Part shown: positions 7,411 through 16,600 of the stretch, piece after piece
Position numbering within the stretch: position 1 is the stretch's first letter
Layout: every line of letters starts with the position of its first letter
Origin: Candidatus Latescibacterota bacterium
GTDB taxonomy: Bacteria > Latescibacterota > UBA2968 > UBA8231
Length of the DNA stretch: 22,376 nt
Direction of reading: 5' to 3'
Assembly (NCBI GenBank): GCA_022826515.1
Contig: JAJDUT010000074.1
Span: forward strand, 1 to 22,376
Translations under genes and position numbers: made by a program
Notes under the pieces: model-generated
Database searches by the model: none
Seen by the model: only the letters and a program-made list of their open reading frames with translations
What the model was told of the DNA's origin: nothing

Positions 7411-8106
7411 TCAGCTTCCCAACGGACAATCCGCACACCGCTCCTCCGTCCCACAAAATTCCAACTCACACGTCAGCAGCGCATCCACGTGTCGCTTCCA
7501 GCCAGTGGGATAGCGCAGCGTCCCTTCCAAGCGAAAGCCGTTGACCAAAGAGCGCAGTAGGGCAAAGCGCGTCTCGCGGTCTTCTACTTTGGCGCGCACT
7601 CGCTGGCGCGCCTCAGCCAAGCAGTCGAGATACGCAGCAAATTCCCCGGCGAAAATTTCTTCGAGGTCTTGCCGCAAGCGGCTCGACAGCGCCGGGCTGG
7701 CGTTGGAGGTGGAGATACTCAGCCGCAAATGGCCCGGACGCACCAAGGCCACCATGCCAATGTTGGAATAGGCCGGATTGTCGTAGGAGTTGATCAGGGC
7801 CTTGCGCGCCGTGGCGAGTTCGTACACCCGCGCCGTCAGCGCACGGTCGCGCACGGTGTTCAGCACTAAGAAGACGTCATCGAGGTCGGATTCCGCAAAG
7901 CAACGAGGGTGGTGAGTGAGGCGGCCAGCCGCAGCCCATTCGACGAGCGCGGGCGTCGCGCTTGGGCTTATCACCGTCAAGTGCGCCCCAGCGGCTAGCA
8001 AGCGACTGGCCTTGTCTTCGGCCTCGCGTCCCCCGCCGATGACCAAGCAGGGCTGCTCCATCACGTCGAGCCCCACTTGGAAATAGGGATTAAGTAGCTC
8101 GCTCAC
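7411..8106 (-). CDS. Precorrin-2 dehydrogenase/siroheme synthase (SirC/Met8/CysG N-terminal type) with a four-cysteine tail
   Basis: A 231-residue protein that should oxidise precorrin-2 to sirohydrochlorin with NAD, for siroheme or related tetrapyrroles. The Rossmann motif is VIGGGREAEDKASRLL (22-37). The family segment LINSYDNPAYSNIG contains Asp109, the position of the catalytic Asp of CysG. STSNASPALSSRLRQDLEE (132-150) is the conserved helix. Unusual is the C-terminus, with Cys213, Cys218, Cys224 and Cys227 (C-x4-C-x5-C-x2-C) in place of a plain ending. They could bind zinc or an iron-sulfur cluster. The GTG start overlaps the rhodanese stop (GTGA), so the two are translationally coupled. 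No uroporphyrinogen methyltransferase gene is adjacent. Confidence 0.85.
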   Translation of the reverse strand: MSELLNPYFQVGLDVMEQPCLVIGGGREAEDKASRLLAAGAHLTVISPSATPALVEWAAAGRLTHHPRCFAESDLDDVFLVLNTVRDRALTARVYELATARKALINSYDNPAYSNIGMVALVRPGHLRLSISTSNASPALSSRLRQDLEEIFAGEFAAYLDCLAEARQRVRAKVEDRETRFALLRSLVNGFRLEGTLRYPTGWKRHVDALLTCELEFCGTEERCADCPLGS

Positions 8107-8525
8107 GCGCCCGAATCGCCGCTTAGGGCCGCGTAGCCTTTGTCATCGCTGGCACCAGATTCGACCGGAAAGCCGAGAGCCTGCCAGCCGCACTCAGTGC
8201 GCGACCCACCAAAGCCAGCGGTGACATTGGCCACATCCGTAAAGCCAGCAGCGACGAGAGCTTCACAAGCCCGCATGGAGCGCGCACCCGACTGACAGCC
8301 GACGAGCAACTTGTCGTCCGTGGCAAAATGGGCTTGAACGACCTGGACGAAATCGAGGTTGGGAACCATGCCCACGGCGTGGCGTTGCATGATCGGGATG
8401 TTGAACGCGCCAGCCGGATGGCCGCCCTCGTATTCGGGGATGGAGCGAACGTCGATATAGACCGCACCCGCGTCGCCTTCAAGCAGTTCCTTCGCCTCAG
8501 TGGGACTGACGTTTTGATAGCTCAC
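8103..8525 (-). CDS. Single-domain rhodanese-like sulfurtransferase
   Basis: A 140-residue single rhodanese domain. Conserved features are AVYIDVRSIPEYEGGHPAGA and the active-site loop GCQSGARS with the sulfur-carrying cysteine at residue 77. Such proteins move sulfane sulfur between thiosulfate, persulfides or protein partners. I chose the GTG at 8525 because AGGGAGG ends four bases before it. Longer readings from 8540 (ATG) or 8591 add a tail with no ribosome binding site. The stop overlaps the GTG of the SirC-type gene by four bases. The pairing suggests sulfur supply or sulfite/siroheme metabolism. The C-terminal 15 residues after FPVESGAS are low in complexity. Confidence 0.88.
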   Translation of the reverse strand: MSYQNVSPTEAKELLEGDAGAVYIDVRSIPEYEGGHPAGAFNIPIMQRHAVGMVPNLDFVQVVQAHFATDDKLLVGCQSGARSMRACEALVAAGFTDVANVTAGFGGSRTECGWQALGFPVESGASDDKGYAALSGDSGA

Positions 8526-8567
8526 AATGCCTCCCTTCATTTGACAATGTCCGCCTTGCAGAGTTGG

Positions 8568-8573
8568 ATTATA
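8568..8573 (-). promoter_or_regulatory. Perfect -10 box for the rhodanese-SirC operon
   Basis: TATAAT on the minus strand lies 42 bases upstream of the rhodanese GTG. I see no good -35 hexamer at 16-18 bases, so this may be an activator-dependent promoter or simply part of the A/T-rich spacer between the divergent rhodanese and efflux genes (8526-8636). Confidence 0.4.
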
Positions 8574-8636
8574 TACAATAAGGTAACGCACTACTTTCGT
8601 CCCCTACAAGCCCACAGACCCCGGAGAAAGACGATT

Positions 8637-9749
8637 TTGAACGCATGGCACAACGCAGGTGTACTATTGTTGGCGGCAGCTTTGGGGGCTTGCAGCGTGC
8701 AAGTGGGCGGACAAGACGAAGGGGACGACGCAGACTCAGCGGCCCAAGCCGACAGTACGGCCGCCGATAGCCTATCCAAGCCCATAGAAGCAATACCCGT
8801 CGAAGTCGCCCTCGCACACACGGGCGAGATTTCCGCCCATCTGGTCTTCAACTCAACCATCGAAACCGAGGCGGCCGTCGAGATTTATCCCCAAATCAGC
8901 GGCCTCGTCAAACAACTCAACGTCGAAGAAGGCGATCGCGTCGAAGTGGGCGACACCCTCCTCAGCATCGAGGACAAACAGTTGCGCATCGCCGTTGAGG
9001 AAGCTCAAGCCAACTACCAGTATCAGCAGACTGGCTTCAAGCGCACCGAGGCCATGTTCGAGCGCAACCTCATCAGCGACCAAGAGTTCGAGACCAACAA
9101 ATACAACTTTGAACAATCCCGCCTCCGGCTAGAGCGCGCCCGCCTAGAGCTAGAATACGCAGAAGTCATCGCGCCGTTTTCCGGCGTGATTACCGAGCGC
9201 TATGTGCAGGTCGGCGCTCGGGTGGGGCCGAGCAGCAAGCTCTACGACCTCATCAAGCTCGACGACCTCATCGCCCGCGTCTTTGCGCCCGGCCAGTACC
9301 TCACCACCATCGGCAACGGCCAGCAAGCCCTTATCACCTCGGACTTTTTGCCCGACGAGAAATTCCACGGCTGGGTCAAGCGCATCAGCCCCGTGGTCGA
9401 TCCCAGAAGCGGCACCTTCAAGGTCACGGTGGGCTTGCGCGACCGCTGGGAGTACTTGCGGCCCGGCCTCTTCGTCAAGGTGCGCATCGTCACCGCCACG
9501 CACACCGACGCCGTGTTGATACCCAAGCAGGCGATCGTGTACGACGGCGGCGACCGATTCGTGTTCGCCGTCGTGGACACCACGGCCGCGCGGATCAAGT
9601 TGCAGCCCGGGTTCGAGGACACCGACTTTATCGAGTCGCTCGCTGGCATCGACTCCGGCACCCCGATCATCGTCGTCGGGCAAAACGGCCTCAAGGACAG
9701 CACGCGGGTGCGCATAGTCAACTCAGCCGACGACACGGGCCAAGGCTAG
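8637..9749 (+). CDS. RND efflux periplasmic adaptor (membrane fusion protein), lipoprotein
   Basis: A 370-residue HlyD/AcrA-type adaptor linking an inner-membrane RND pump to an outer-membrane channel. The lipobox is LGAC with the lipidated Cys19. Two lipoyl half-motifs lie near 82-114 (SGLVKQLNVEEGDRVEVGD) and 178-195 (APFSGVITERYVQVGARV), flanking an alpha-helical hairpin at about 115-175. Beta-barrel and membrane-proximal domains follow (ISPVVDPRSGTFKV, LRPGLFVKV, VLIPKQAIV). The start is a TTG at 8637 with GGAG about ten bases upstream. No ATG or GTG lies near the signal peptide, and a longer frame from 8328 would overlap the rhodanese gene antisense. It is first of a three-gene operon, eight bases before the first pump. 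Confidence 0.9.
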   Translation: MNAWHNAGVLLLAAALGACSVQVGGQDEGDDADSAAQADSTAADSLSKPIEAIPVEVALAHTGEISAHLVFNSTIETEAAVEIYPQISGLVKQLNVEEGDRVEVGDTLLSIEDKQLRIAVEEAQANYQYQQTGFKRTEAMFERNLISDQEFETNKYNFEQSRLRLERARLELEYAEVIAPFSGVITERYVQVGARVGPSSKLYDLIKLDDLIARVFAPGQYLTTIGNGQQALITSDFLPDEKFHGWVKRISPVVDPRSGTFKVTVGLRDRWEYLRPGLFVKVRIVTATHTDAVLIPKQAIVYDGGDRFVFAVVDTTAARIKLQPGFEDTDFIESLAGIDSGTPIIVVGQNGLKDSTRVRIVNSADDTGQG

Positions 9750-9757
9750 GCTTCGAC

Positions 9758-12700
9758 ATGAGCTCAGCCGAACGGCCCGTGCAGCAGCCCTTTAGCACGT
9801 CTCGCTTCGCTATTGCAACCCGGCGGCCAGTCGCCATTCTCATGGTGGTGCTAGCCGTCTGCGTTTTCGGCTGGGTCTCCTATCAGCGGCTCTCGCTGAA
9901 CCTAATGCCCGACATTTCCTACCCGACTCTGACGGTGCGCACCGAATATCCGGGCACAGCGCCGGAGGAAGTCGAGACCCTGCTCTCCCGCCCCTTGGAG
10001 CAGGAACTGGGCATTGTGCCTCACCTCGTCAACATCAGCTCTATCTCCAAGGCCGGGCAGTCGGACATCATCCTCGAATTTGAGTGGGACACCGACATGA
10101 ACGCGATGTCCCAAGAGATCCGCGAGAAAGCCGACCGCGTCTGGCTGCCGCAAGACGCCGAAAAACCCCTCCTGCTGCGCTACGATCCCTCGCTAGACCC
10201 AATCATCCGCATCGGCCTACACGGCCCGCAAGACCTCTACGCCCTGCGCTACCTCGCCGAGCACGACATCAAGCGCGAGTTGGAGGCGCTGGTCGGGGTG
10301 GCAGCGGTCAAGATCAAGGGCGGCTTGGAAGAAGAGATCCACGTCGCGCTCAACGAGCGCCAGATCTCGGTGATGGGCTTGGACATCAACCAGATCAACA
10401 ACCGCCTAGCGCAGAACAACGTCAATTTGCCCGGCGGCAACTTGCGCGAGGGCCAAGTCGAGTACCTCATCCGCACGCTCAACGAGTTCGCCACCGTCGA
10501 GGAGATCGCCGGGCTGATCGTGGCGCGGCAGGGCGACGCCGATGTGTATCTGCGCGATATTGCCGAGGTAGGCCGCTCGCACAAGGACCGCGAGATCATC
10601 ACCCGGGTCAACGGCCGCGAGAGCGTCGAGATCGAGATTTACAAAGAAGGCGACGCCAATATCGTCGCCGTCGCCGAAAGGGTTCGCAACGCGCTCTTCG
10701 GCTTGCCACAGCAGCGCGCGTACGTGGAGCAGAAGACCCGCGAAGCCCAAGAAATGGCCAAGCGAAGCGAGGAGCAAAAAAGGAAAGAGCAAGAGGAGAC
10801 GCAAAAAAAGCAAGAGACTGCAAAAGCCGATTCGACAAAGAAAGAGGAAGAGCAACAAAAGGAGTTGCAGCAGAAAAAGGAGGAGGAGGCCCGCAAGGCG
10901 ATGGAGCATTTGCGGATGACTGACTTCATCAGCCACCGCCTGCCTCCGGGAGCCAAGCTGGAGCTTTTATCCGACCAGTCGGGTTTTATCGAGAATTCGA
11001 TCACCGAAGTCCAAATCAATGCGCTGATCGGCGGGACGATGGCCGTGTTAGTGCTCTTTGTGTTCTTGCGCAACGTGGTCCACACGCTAATCGTCGGCCT
11101 GACGATCCCGGTGTCGATCATGGCGACCTTCGCGCCGATGTACATGTTCGACGTGTCGCTCAATATCATGTCGCTCGGCGGGTTGGCCCTCGGAATCGGA
11201 ATGTTAGTCGACAACTCGATCGTGGTGCTGGAGAGCATCTTCCGCTGTCGGGAAGAGGGCGACGATCTGGTTCAAGCCACCGTCCGTGGCACCCGCGAGG
11301 TCGGTACCGCGGTGTTGGCCTCGACGCTGACGACGATCACGGTGTTTTTCCCCATCGTCTTCGTCGAGGGCGTAGCCGGGCAGATCTTCGGCGATATGGC
11401 GCTGACGGTCGTGTTCTCGCTGTTGGCCTCGTTGGGGGTGGCGCTGTTTTTCATCCCCATGCTGGCCTCGCGCCAAATCGACCGCCAAGGCGGGCTGGCC
11501 GAGCAGATCGGTCGCAGCGACTTTTTGCGCCTCCAGGCCCTAAGTCAAGCCCGCGCGGTATTAAGTGAGCCGGGGAGCCGGTGGCACAAGGCGGCGCGGG
11601 TGGCCCTGTCGCTGCCCCACTTAATCGGCGAGGTCCTATTGCGGATCGGGCTGGCCGCAGCAACTCTCGTGGCGGCAGTGCTCAAAGGTGCCTTCCTGCT
11701 CGTCGCCGAGCTGTTGTGGTGGCTGATCAAACCCGTCGAGCACTTCTGGCTCAAGCGCGAGCAGACCTTTCAGAACTGGGTCGGTGCTTGGGCTGCGGAA
11801 AGCCGCGTCGGTGAGTGGACCTTCTTCGAGCGCGTCTGGCCGGGCATCCTCGGCTTTGAGTCGCCGCGCATCCTCGGCGAGACCGCGCAGCGCTACTGGC
11901 GTTGGGTAAACCGGCCCGAACACTTAGCGTGGAAGACGCTCAAATTCCTGTCGCTACCGCTGGCGATGGTCTATCTGGCAGGCGTGCGTTTCGTCTTGGG
12001 CACGGTGCTCAGGCTGGTGAGCATCGTCTTGCAGGTGGCGCTGATGCTCGTCGGTCTGGTGCTGGTACTGGTGTTGTTCCTGCTAGGCATCCTGCTGATG
12101 CCGGTCTTTTTGCCGCTGCTCTTTGTTTTCCAACGCGGCTTCGGGCTAGTGCAGCAGACCTATCCGGCCCTGTTGGGCTGGGCGCTCAGGCAGCGCTTGC
12201 TGATTATCGGCGGTGCCCTAGCCGCCCTGCTGGTCTGCTGGTACAAGCTCCTGCCCGATCTGGGCACCGAACTAATCCCCCAAGTCCACCAAGCTGAATT
12301 CAACCTCGACCTCAGACTGCCGGTGGGCACGCCGCTGGAAGAGACCGCCGAGATCGTGCGCCAGATCGAAGAACTCGCCGGCGAACAGCCCCAAGTCGCC
12401 CGCGTGGCGACGACCGTGGGCACCGACCGGGCGGCGAGTTCCTCGGCCGAAGAAGGCGAGCACACCGCCCAAGTAACGGTCCGCATGGAGGAGGGATCCA
12501 GCGCCGCGCAAGAGGCCGCGTTGATCCGACATCTGCGGGACGAGGTTGACGAGATCCCCGAAATCGAGGTCGAAGTCTCGCACCCGGCGCTGTTCAGCTT
12601 CAAGACGCCCATCGAGGTCGAGATTCGCGGCTACAACCTGCGCCAGTTGCGCCAGTTGAGCTTGGAAGCCGAGTCGCGGATGGCCAGCTTGCCGGGGCTA

Positions 12701-13663
12701 GTCGACGTCAAATCCTCGCTGCAGGCGGGCAACCCCGAGCTACAAATCAGCTACAAGCGCGACCAACTCGCGGCCTACGGCCTGTCGCTGCGCAACGTCG
12801 CCGAATTAGTGCGCCACAAGGTGCAGGGCAAGGTCGCCACTGACTTTCGCCAAGACGAGCGCCAGATCGACGTGTTGGTGCGGCTGCGCGAGGAGGACCG
12901 CCTCGGGCTGGACGAGCTACAGCGGCTGGTGATCAATCCCAATGCGCCTATTCCGATTCCGCTTTCCGCAGTGGCCGATATCCGAGTCAACGAGGGGCCG
13001 AGCGAGATCCGCCGCATTGACCAGCAGCGCTCCGCAGTGGTCACGGCTAATATCCAAGGCGTCGATCTAGGCACGGCCTCGGGACTGATCCACGACGAAC
13101 TGAACAGAATGGATTTCCCGATGGGTTTCGACTTTATGATCAGCGGGCAGAACGAAGAGATGGAGACCTCGTTACAGAGTCTCTACTTCGCCTTAGTACT
13201 GGCGATCTTCCTCGTTTATGTGGTGATGGCCAGCCAGTTCGAGTCGCTGGTCCACCCCTTCGTCATTATGTTCACGGTGCCTCTGGCGTTGATCGGCGTG
13301 GTGGTGGCGCTCTATCTGGCGCAGGTAGCTCTGAGCGTGGTGGTCTTTATCGGCCTGATTATGCTGGCCGGCATCGTCGTCAACAACGCCATCGTACTCA
13401 TCGACTATATCAATACCTTGCGCCGCACCGGCATGGAAAAGACCGAGGCCATCATTCAAGCCGGCACCGTGCGGCTGCGCCCGATCACCATGACCACGGC
13501 GACGACGGTCTTGGGGCTGTTGCCGATGGCCTTGGGGCTGGGCGAAGGGGCCGAGATCCGCACGCCGATGGCCCTGACCGTGATCGCCGGCCTCGTCTCT
13601 GCCACCTTCCTCACCCTCGTGGTGATCCCAACAGTGTATTCACTGGTCGATCGCCGGGCCTAG
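9758..13663 (+). CDS. RND efflux pump (HAE1-like), enlarged, with a periplasmic coiled-coil and a multi-helix membrane insertion
   Basis: A 1301-residue inner-membrane proton-driven exporter; usual length is 1020-1060. The normal frame is present: TM1 near 22-42, porter domains, TM2 near 420-438, TM4 with GMLVDNSIVVLESI (481-494), TM6 near 548-570, TM7 near 812-830, and TM10 with GIVVNNAIVLIDYIN. Two insertions make up the excess. Residues about 322-388 are rich in Lys, Glu and Gln and should form a charged coiled coil in the first porter domain. Residues about 575-803, between TM6 and TM7, carry around four extra hydrophobic helices (616-658 and 728-791) with a Trp-rich polar stretch between. 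The Asp of TM4 is kept and TM10 has Asn-Asn where AcrB has Lys, as in many FCB pumps. Substrate unknown. Confidence 0.92.
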   Translation: MSSAERPVQQPFSTSRFAIATRRPVAILMVVLAVCVFGWVSYQRLSLNLMPDISYPTLTVRTEYPGTAPEEVETLLSRPLEQELGIVPHLVNISSISKAGQSDIILEFEWDTDMNAMSQEIREKADRVWLPQDAEKPLLLRYDPSLDPIIRIGLHGPQDLYALRYLAEHDIKRELEALVGVAAVKIKGGLEEEIHVALNERQISVMGLDINQINNRLAQNNVNLPGGNLREGQVEYLIRTLNEFATVEEIAGLIVARQGDADVYLRDIAEVGRSHKDREIITRVNGRESVEIEIYKEGDANIVAVAERVRNALFGLPQQRAYVEQKTREAQEMAKRSEEQKRKEQEETQKKQETAKADSTKKEEEQQKELQQKKEEEARKAMEHLRMTDFISHRLPPGAKLELLSDQSGFIENSITEVQINALIGGTMAVLVLFVFLRNVVHTLIVGLTIPVSIMATFAPMYMFDVSLNIMSLGGLALGIGMLVDNSIVVLESIFRCREEGDDLVQATVRGTREVGTAVLASTLTTITVFFPIVFVEGVAGQIFGDMALTVVFSLLASLGVALFFIPMLASRQIDRQGGLAEQIGRSDFLRLQALSQARAVLSEPGSRWHKAARVALSLPHLIGEVLLRIGLAAATLVAAVLKGAFLLVAELLWWLIKPVEHFWLKREQTFQNWVGAWAAESRVGEWTFFERVWPGILGFESPRILGETAQRYWRWVNRPEHLAWKTLKFLSLPLAMVYLAGVRFVLGTVLRLVSIVLQVALMLVGLVLVLVLFLLGILLMPVFLPLLFVFQRGFGLVQQTYPALLGWALRQRLLIIGGALAALLVCWYKLLPDLGTELIPQVHQAEFNLDLRLPVGTPLEETAEIVRQIEELAGEQPQVARVATTVGTDRAASSSAEEGEHTAQVTVRMEEGSSAAQEAALIRHLRDEVDEIPEIEVEVSHPALFSFKTPIEVEIRGYNLRQLRQLSLEAESRMASLPGLVDVKSSLQAGNPELQISYKRDQLAAYGLSLRNVAELVRHKVQGKVATDFRQDERQIDVLVRLREEDRLGLDELQRLVINPNAPIPIPLSAVADIRVNEGPSEIRRIDQQRSAVVTANIQGVDLGTASGLIHDELNRMDFPMGFDFMISGQNEEMETSLQSLYFALVLAIFLVYVVMASQFESLVHPFVIMFTVPLALIGVVVALYLAQVALSVVVFIGLIMLAGIVVNNAIVLIDYINTLRRTGMEKTEAIIQAGTVRLRPITMTTATTVLGLLPMALGLGEGAEIRTPMALTVIAGLVSATFLTLVVIPTVYSLVDRRA

Positions 13664-13672
13664 GAGGAACCG

Positions 13673-16600
13673 ATGGAAAAGCCAAACCAGTACCCCCTGC
13701 CGCGCTTTTCGGTCAACCGGCCGGTGACTGTGGTGATGTCGCTGGTCGCACTGCTGGTGGTGGGCTATATCGCCTATACGCGGATCCCGCTGACGCTTTT
13801 TCCCGAAGGCTTTGACTATCCCCGACTTTTCGCTTGGGCCAGCTATCCCAACGCTGGAGCGGTCGAAGTCGAGCAGAAGGTAGTGCGCCACCTCGAGGAG
13901 GCCGTCGCCCAAGTCAGCCGGGTCAAGCGAATCCGCTCCAGCGCCTACAACAGCGGCGGCAATGTCCGGGTCGAGTTCCAAAAGGGCACCGACCTGCAAT
14001 TGGCCTTCGCCGAGATGAAGGACCGGCTCGACCGGGTGATGCCCGAACTGCCCGACGAGATCGAGCAACTGTGGGTGCGGCGCTGGGATCAAAACGACAT
14101 TCCCATCATGGATGGCGCCATCATCTTTGAGACCCAACACGCCGATCCGCGCCATCTTATCGACACCTACGTGGAGCCAGCGCTGCGCCGCGTCGATGGA
14201 GTCGGCAACATTGAGCTTTGGGGCACACCCAGAAAAGAGGTAATCGTCGAGTTGGACCGCGATAAGGTGAGCAGCCACCGGATCAACGTCTTTGAAGCGC
14301 TCAACAGCCTGCGCGCCCAAAACCTCACCGCACCTGGGGGCTGGGTGATCGAGGGTGGCAAAAAGATCTACGTGCGTTCGGTGGGCCGCTTCCAAGACGT
14401 GGCAGAACTCGCCAACACCGTAGTTGATCCCGCACACCAGCTACGGCTGGACGATATCGCCGAGGTTTCCTATAAGCGGCCGCCGCAAGACTGGGTCAAT
14501 CGCATTAACCGCAAGGAGTCGCTGGGCTTCGGCGTCACCAAGGCGTCGGGGGCCAATGTTGTCGAGGTTTCCACCGGCGTGAAGGAGGAGTTGGAAAAGC
14601 TGAAGGATCATCCCAAGCTCGGAGGCTTGGATTTCAAGCTGTTCTGGAACCAAGGCGACCAAGTGATCAACTCGGTTGGCAATCTCAAAAATTCCGGCCT
14701 GTGGGGTGGGCTGTTCGCGGCCATGGTGCTCTTTTTCTTTTTGCGTGCGGTGCGCATCACGCTGATCATCACCTTGGCGATCCCCCTGTCGCTTCTAACG
14801 ACGATTACCGTCCTCTACTTCATAGGCTGGTCGCTGAATGTGGCGACGATGATGGGCCTGATGCTGAGCCTAGGCTTAGTGGTTGATAACGCCATCGTCA
14901 TCGTCGAAAACATCTACCGCAAGCGCCAGGAAGGTATCGCCCCGCGCACGGCCTCGATTGAAGGGGCTGGCGAGGTGGGGCTAGCCGTGACCATGGCAAC
15001 CCTGACGACGGTAGTGGTCTTTCTGCCCCTGATTCTGATGAGCGACGAGGAGATGTTTTCGTTCTGGATGCTCAGAATCGGCCTGCCGGTCATCACAGGA
15101 CTAGTGGCCTCGCTGCTCATCGCCCTGATCTTTATCCCGCTCGCCGCGCTCAGGCTCTCGACGAAAAAGGAGCGGGGCGAGTCGAGGATGATCCTCTGGT
15201 GCCGCCAGCACTACGAACGCTCGCTGGGCTGGGTGCTGAACAACCGCCTCGACGCCTTCGTCATCGCCTTGGTCCTTTTCGCCAGCATCAAGATCCCGAT
15301 GGATGGCATGGAGCGCACCGACAGTCAGGAGCGCAACGAGGTGCGGATGGACTTGGCCTTTGAGATGCCTTCGGGCCAGTCGCTGGATCAGGCCGAGAAA
15401 TTCATGACCGCGGTCGAGGACACGGTGATGGCCCACCAAGCAGAGTACAACGTCGAGGCACTCCGCACCTACTTCCGCCGTGGCTGGGGCCGGGTGACGC
15501 TGTTTTTCGCCGAAGAAGAGGACGTGCAGTGGTATGAGGTGGCTTGGGACAACTTGAGCGTCGCGCTGGGCCTGAAGGAACAGGAGTACCTCACCTACAA
15601 GGAAGTCGAAAAGGATCTCCGCGAGCGGCTCTACCTGCCGCCGGGTATCAACTTGCGGGTCAACTGGGAAAACTCCGAGCAGGATGCTCGAGTCAATGTC
15701 AGCCTGTATGGCGAGGACACCAAGGTGCTGATTGAACTGGCCGCCGAGGTCGAACGGCGGCTGGAGAGCATCCCCGGCTTGCTGTCGGTCAACACCGACA
15801 TGGATCGCGGCGGCACCGAACTGCAAGTGCGCCTCGACCGCGACCAAATTCAGCGTTTCGGCGTGAATCCCCAGCAGATTTCGGGCGGCATCGCCTACGC
15901 ACTGCGCGGCACGGATATCAACAAGTTCCACACCGACGACGGCCGCGAGGTCGATATCCGCGTGCGGCTAGCCAACTACGATAGCCAGAGCCTAGACGAT
16001 CTACGCACCCAAAACTTCCCCACCGCCGATGGCCGTGAAGTGGCCCTTGAATCGCTAGCGGACATCTACGTCGAGCGCACGCTGGGCAATATCCGGCGCG
16101 AGAACCGCCAGACCATGCTCAATGTCAGTGCCCGCGCCGCCAAGGACCGGGCGCAACATCTTTTCGCCCAAGTCGATCAGGTAATGCAGGGCTTTGAGAT
16201 GCCGCGCGGCTACCGCTGGGACAAGGGCACCCGCTTCGTCGAGCTAGAGGAGCAGGACCAATCGCAGAAATTCGCCCTGATTATGTCCGTGACCTTCGTC
16301 TTTTTGCTGATGGGGGTGCTCTTCGAGTCGTTCGTACTGCCGCTGTCGGTGATCGTGTCGATCCCATTCTCTTTCCTCGGCGTTTACTGGGTTCTATATG
16401 TGACCGACACGCCTTTTGAAATCATGTCGATGATCGGTTCGGTAATCCTGATCGGCGTGGTAGTAAACAACGCCATCGTGCTGATCGACTTAGCCAACCG
16501 GCTCCGGGCCGCGGGCAAGTCGCGCTACGACGCCCTGCTGGAGGCCGGTCGCCACCGCTTCCGGCCGATCCTGATGACGACCTTCACCACCGCTTTTGGG

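Noticed and set aside
8541..8569. TTGACA at 8541-8546 as a promoter for the efflux operon
   Set aside because: At a 17-base spacing the -10 would be TTGGAT, only 3 of 6; better -10 boxes (TATATA, TACAAT) are too far away.
8328..8636. Long in-frame upstream extension of the efflux adaptor
   Set aside because: It overlaps the rhodanese gene antisense and would bury the lipoprotein signal in the middle of the protein; the TTG at 8637 gives a proper signal peptide.
10084..10923. Long open frame inside the first RND pump gene in the -1 frame
   Set aside because: Arg/Pro-rich composition typical of a high-GC shadow frame; it matters only as the possible end of a frameshift product.
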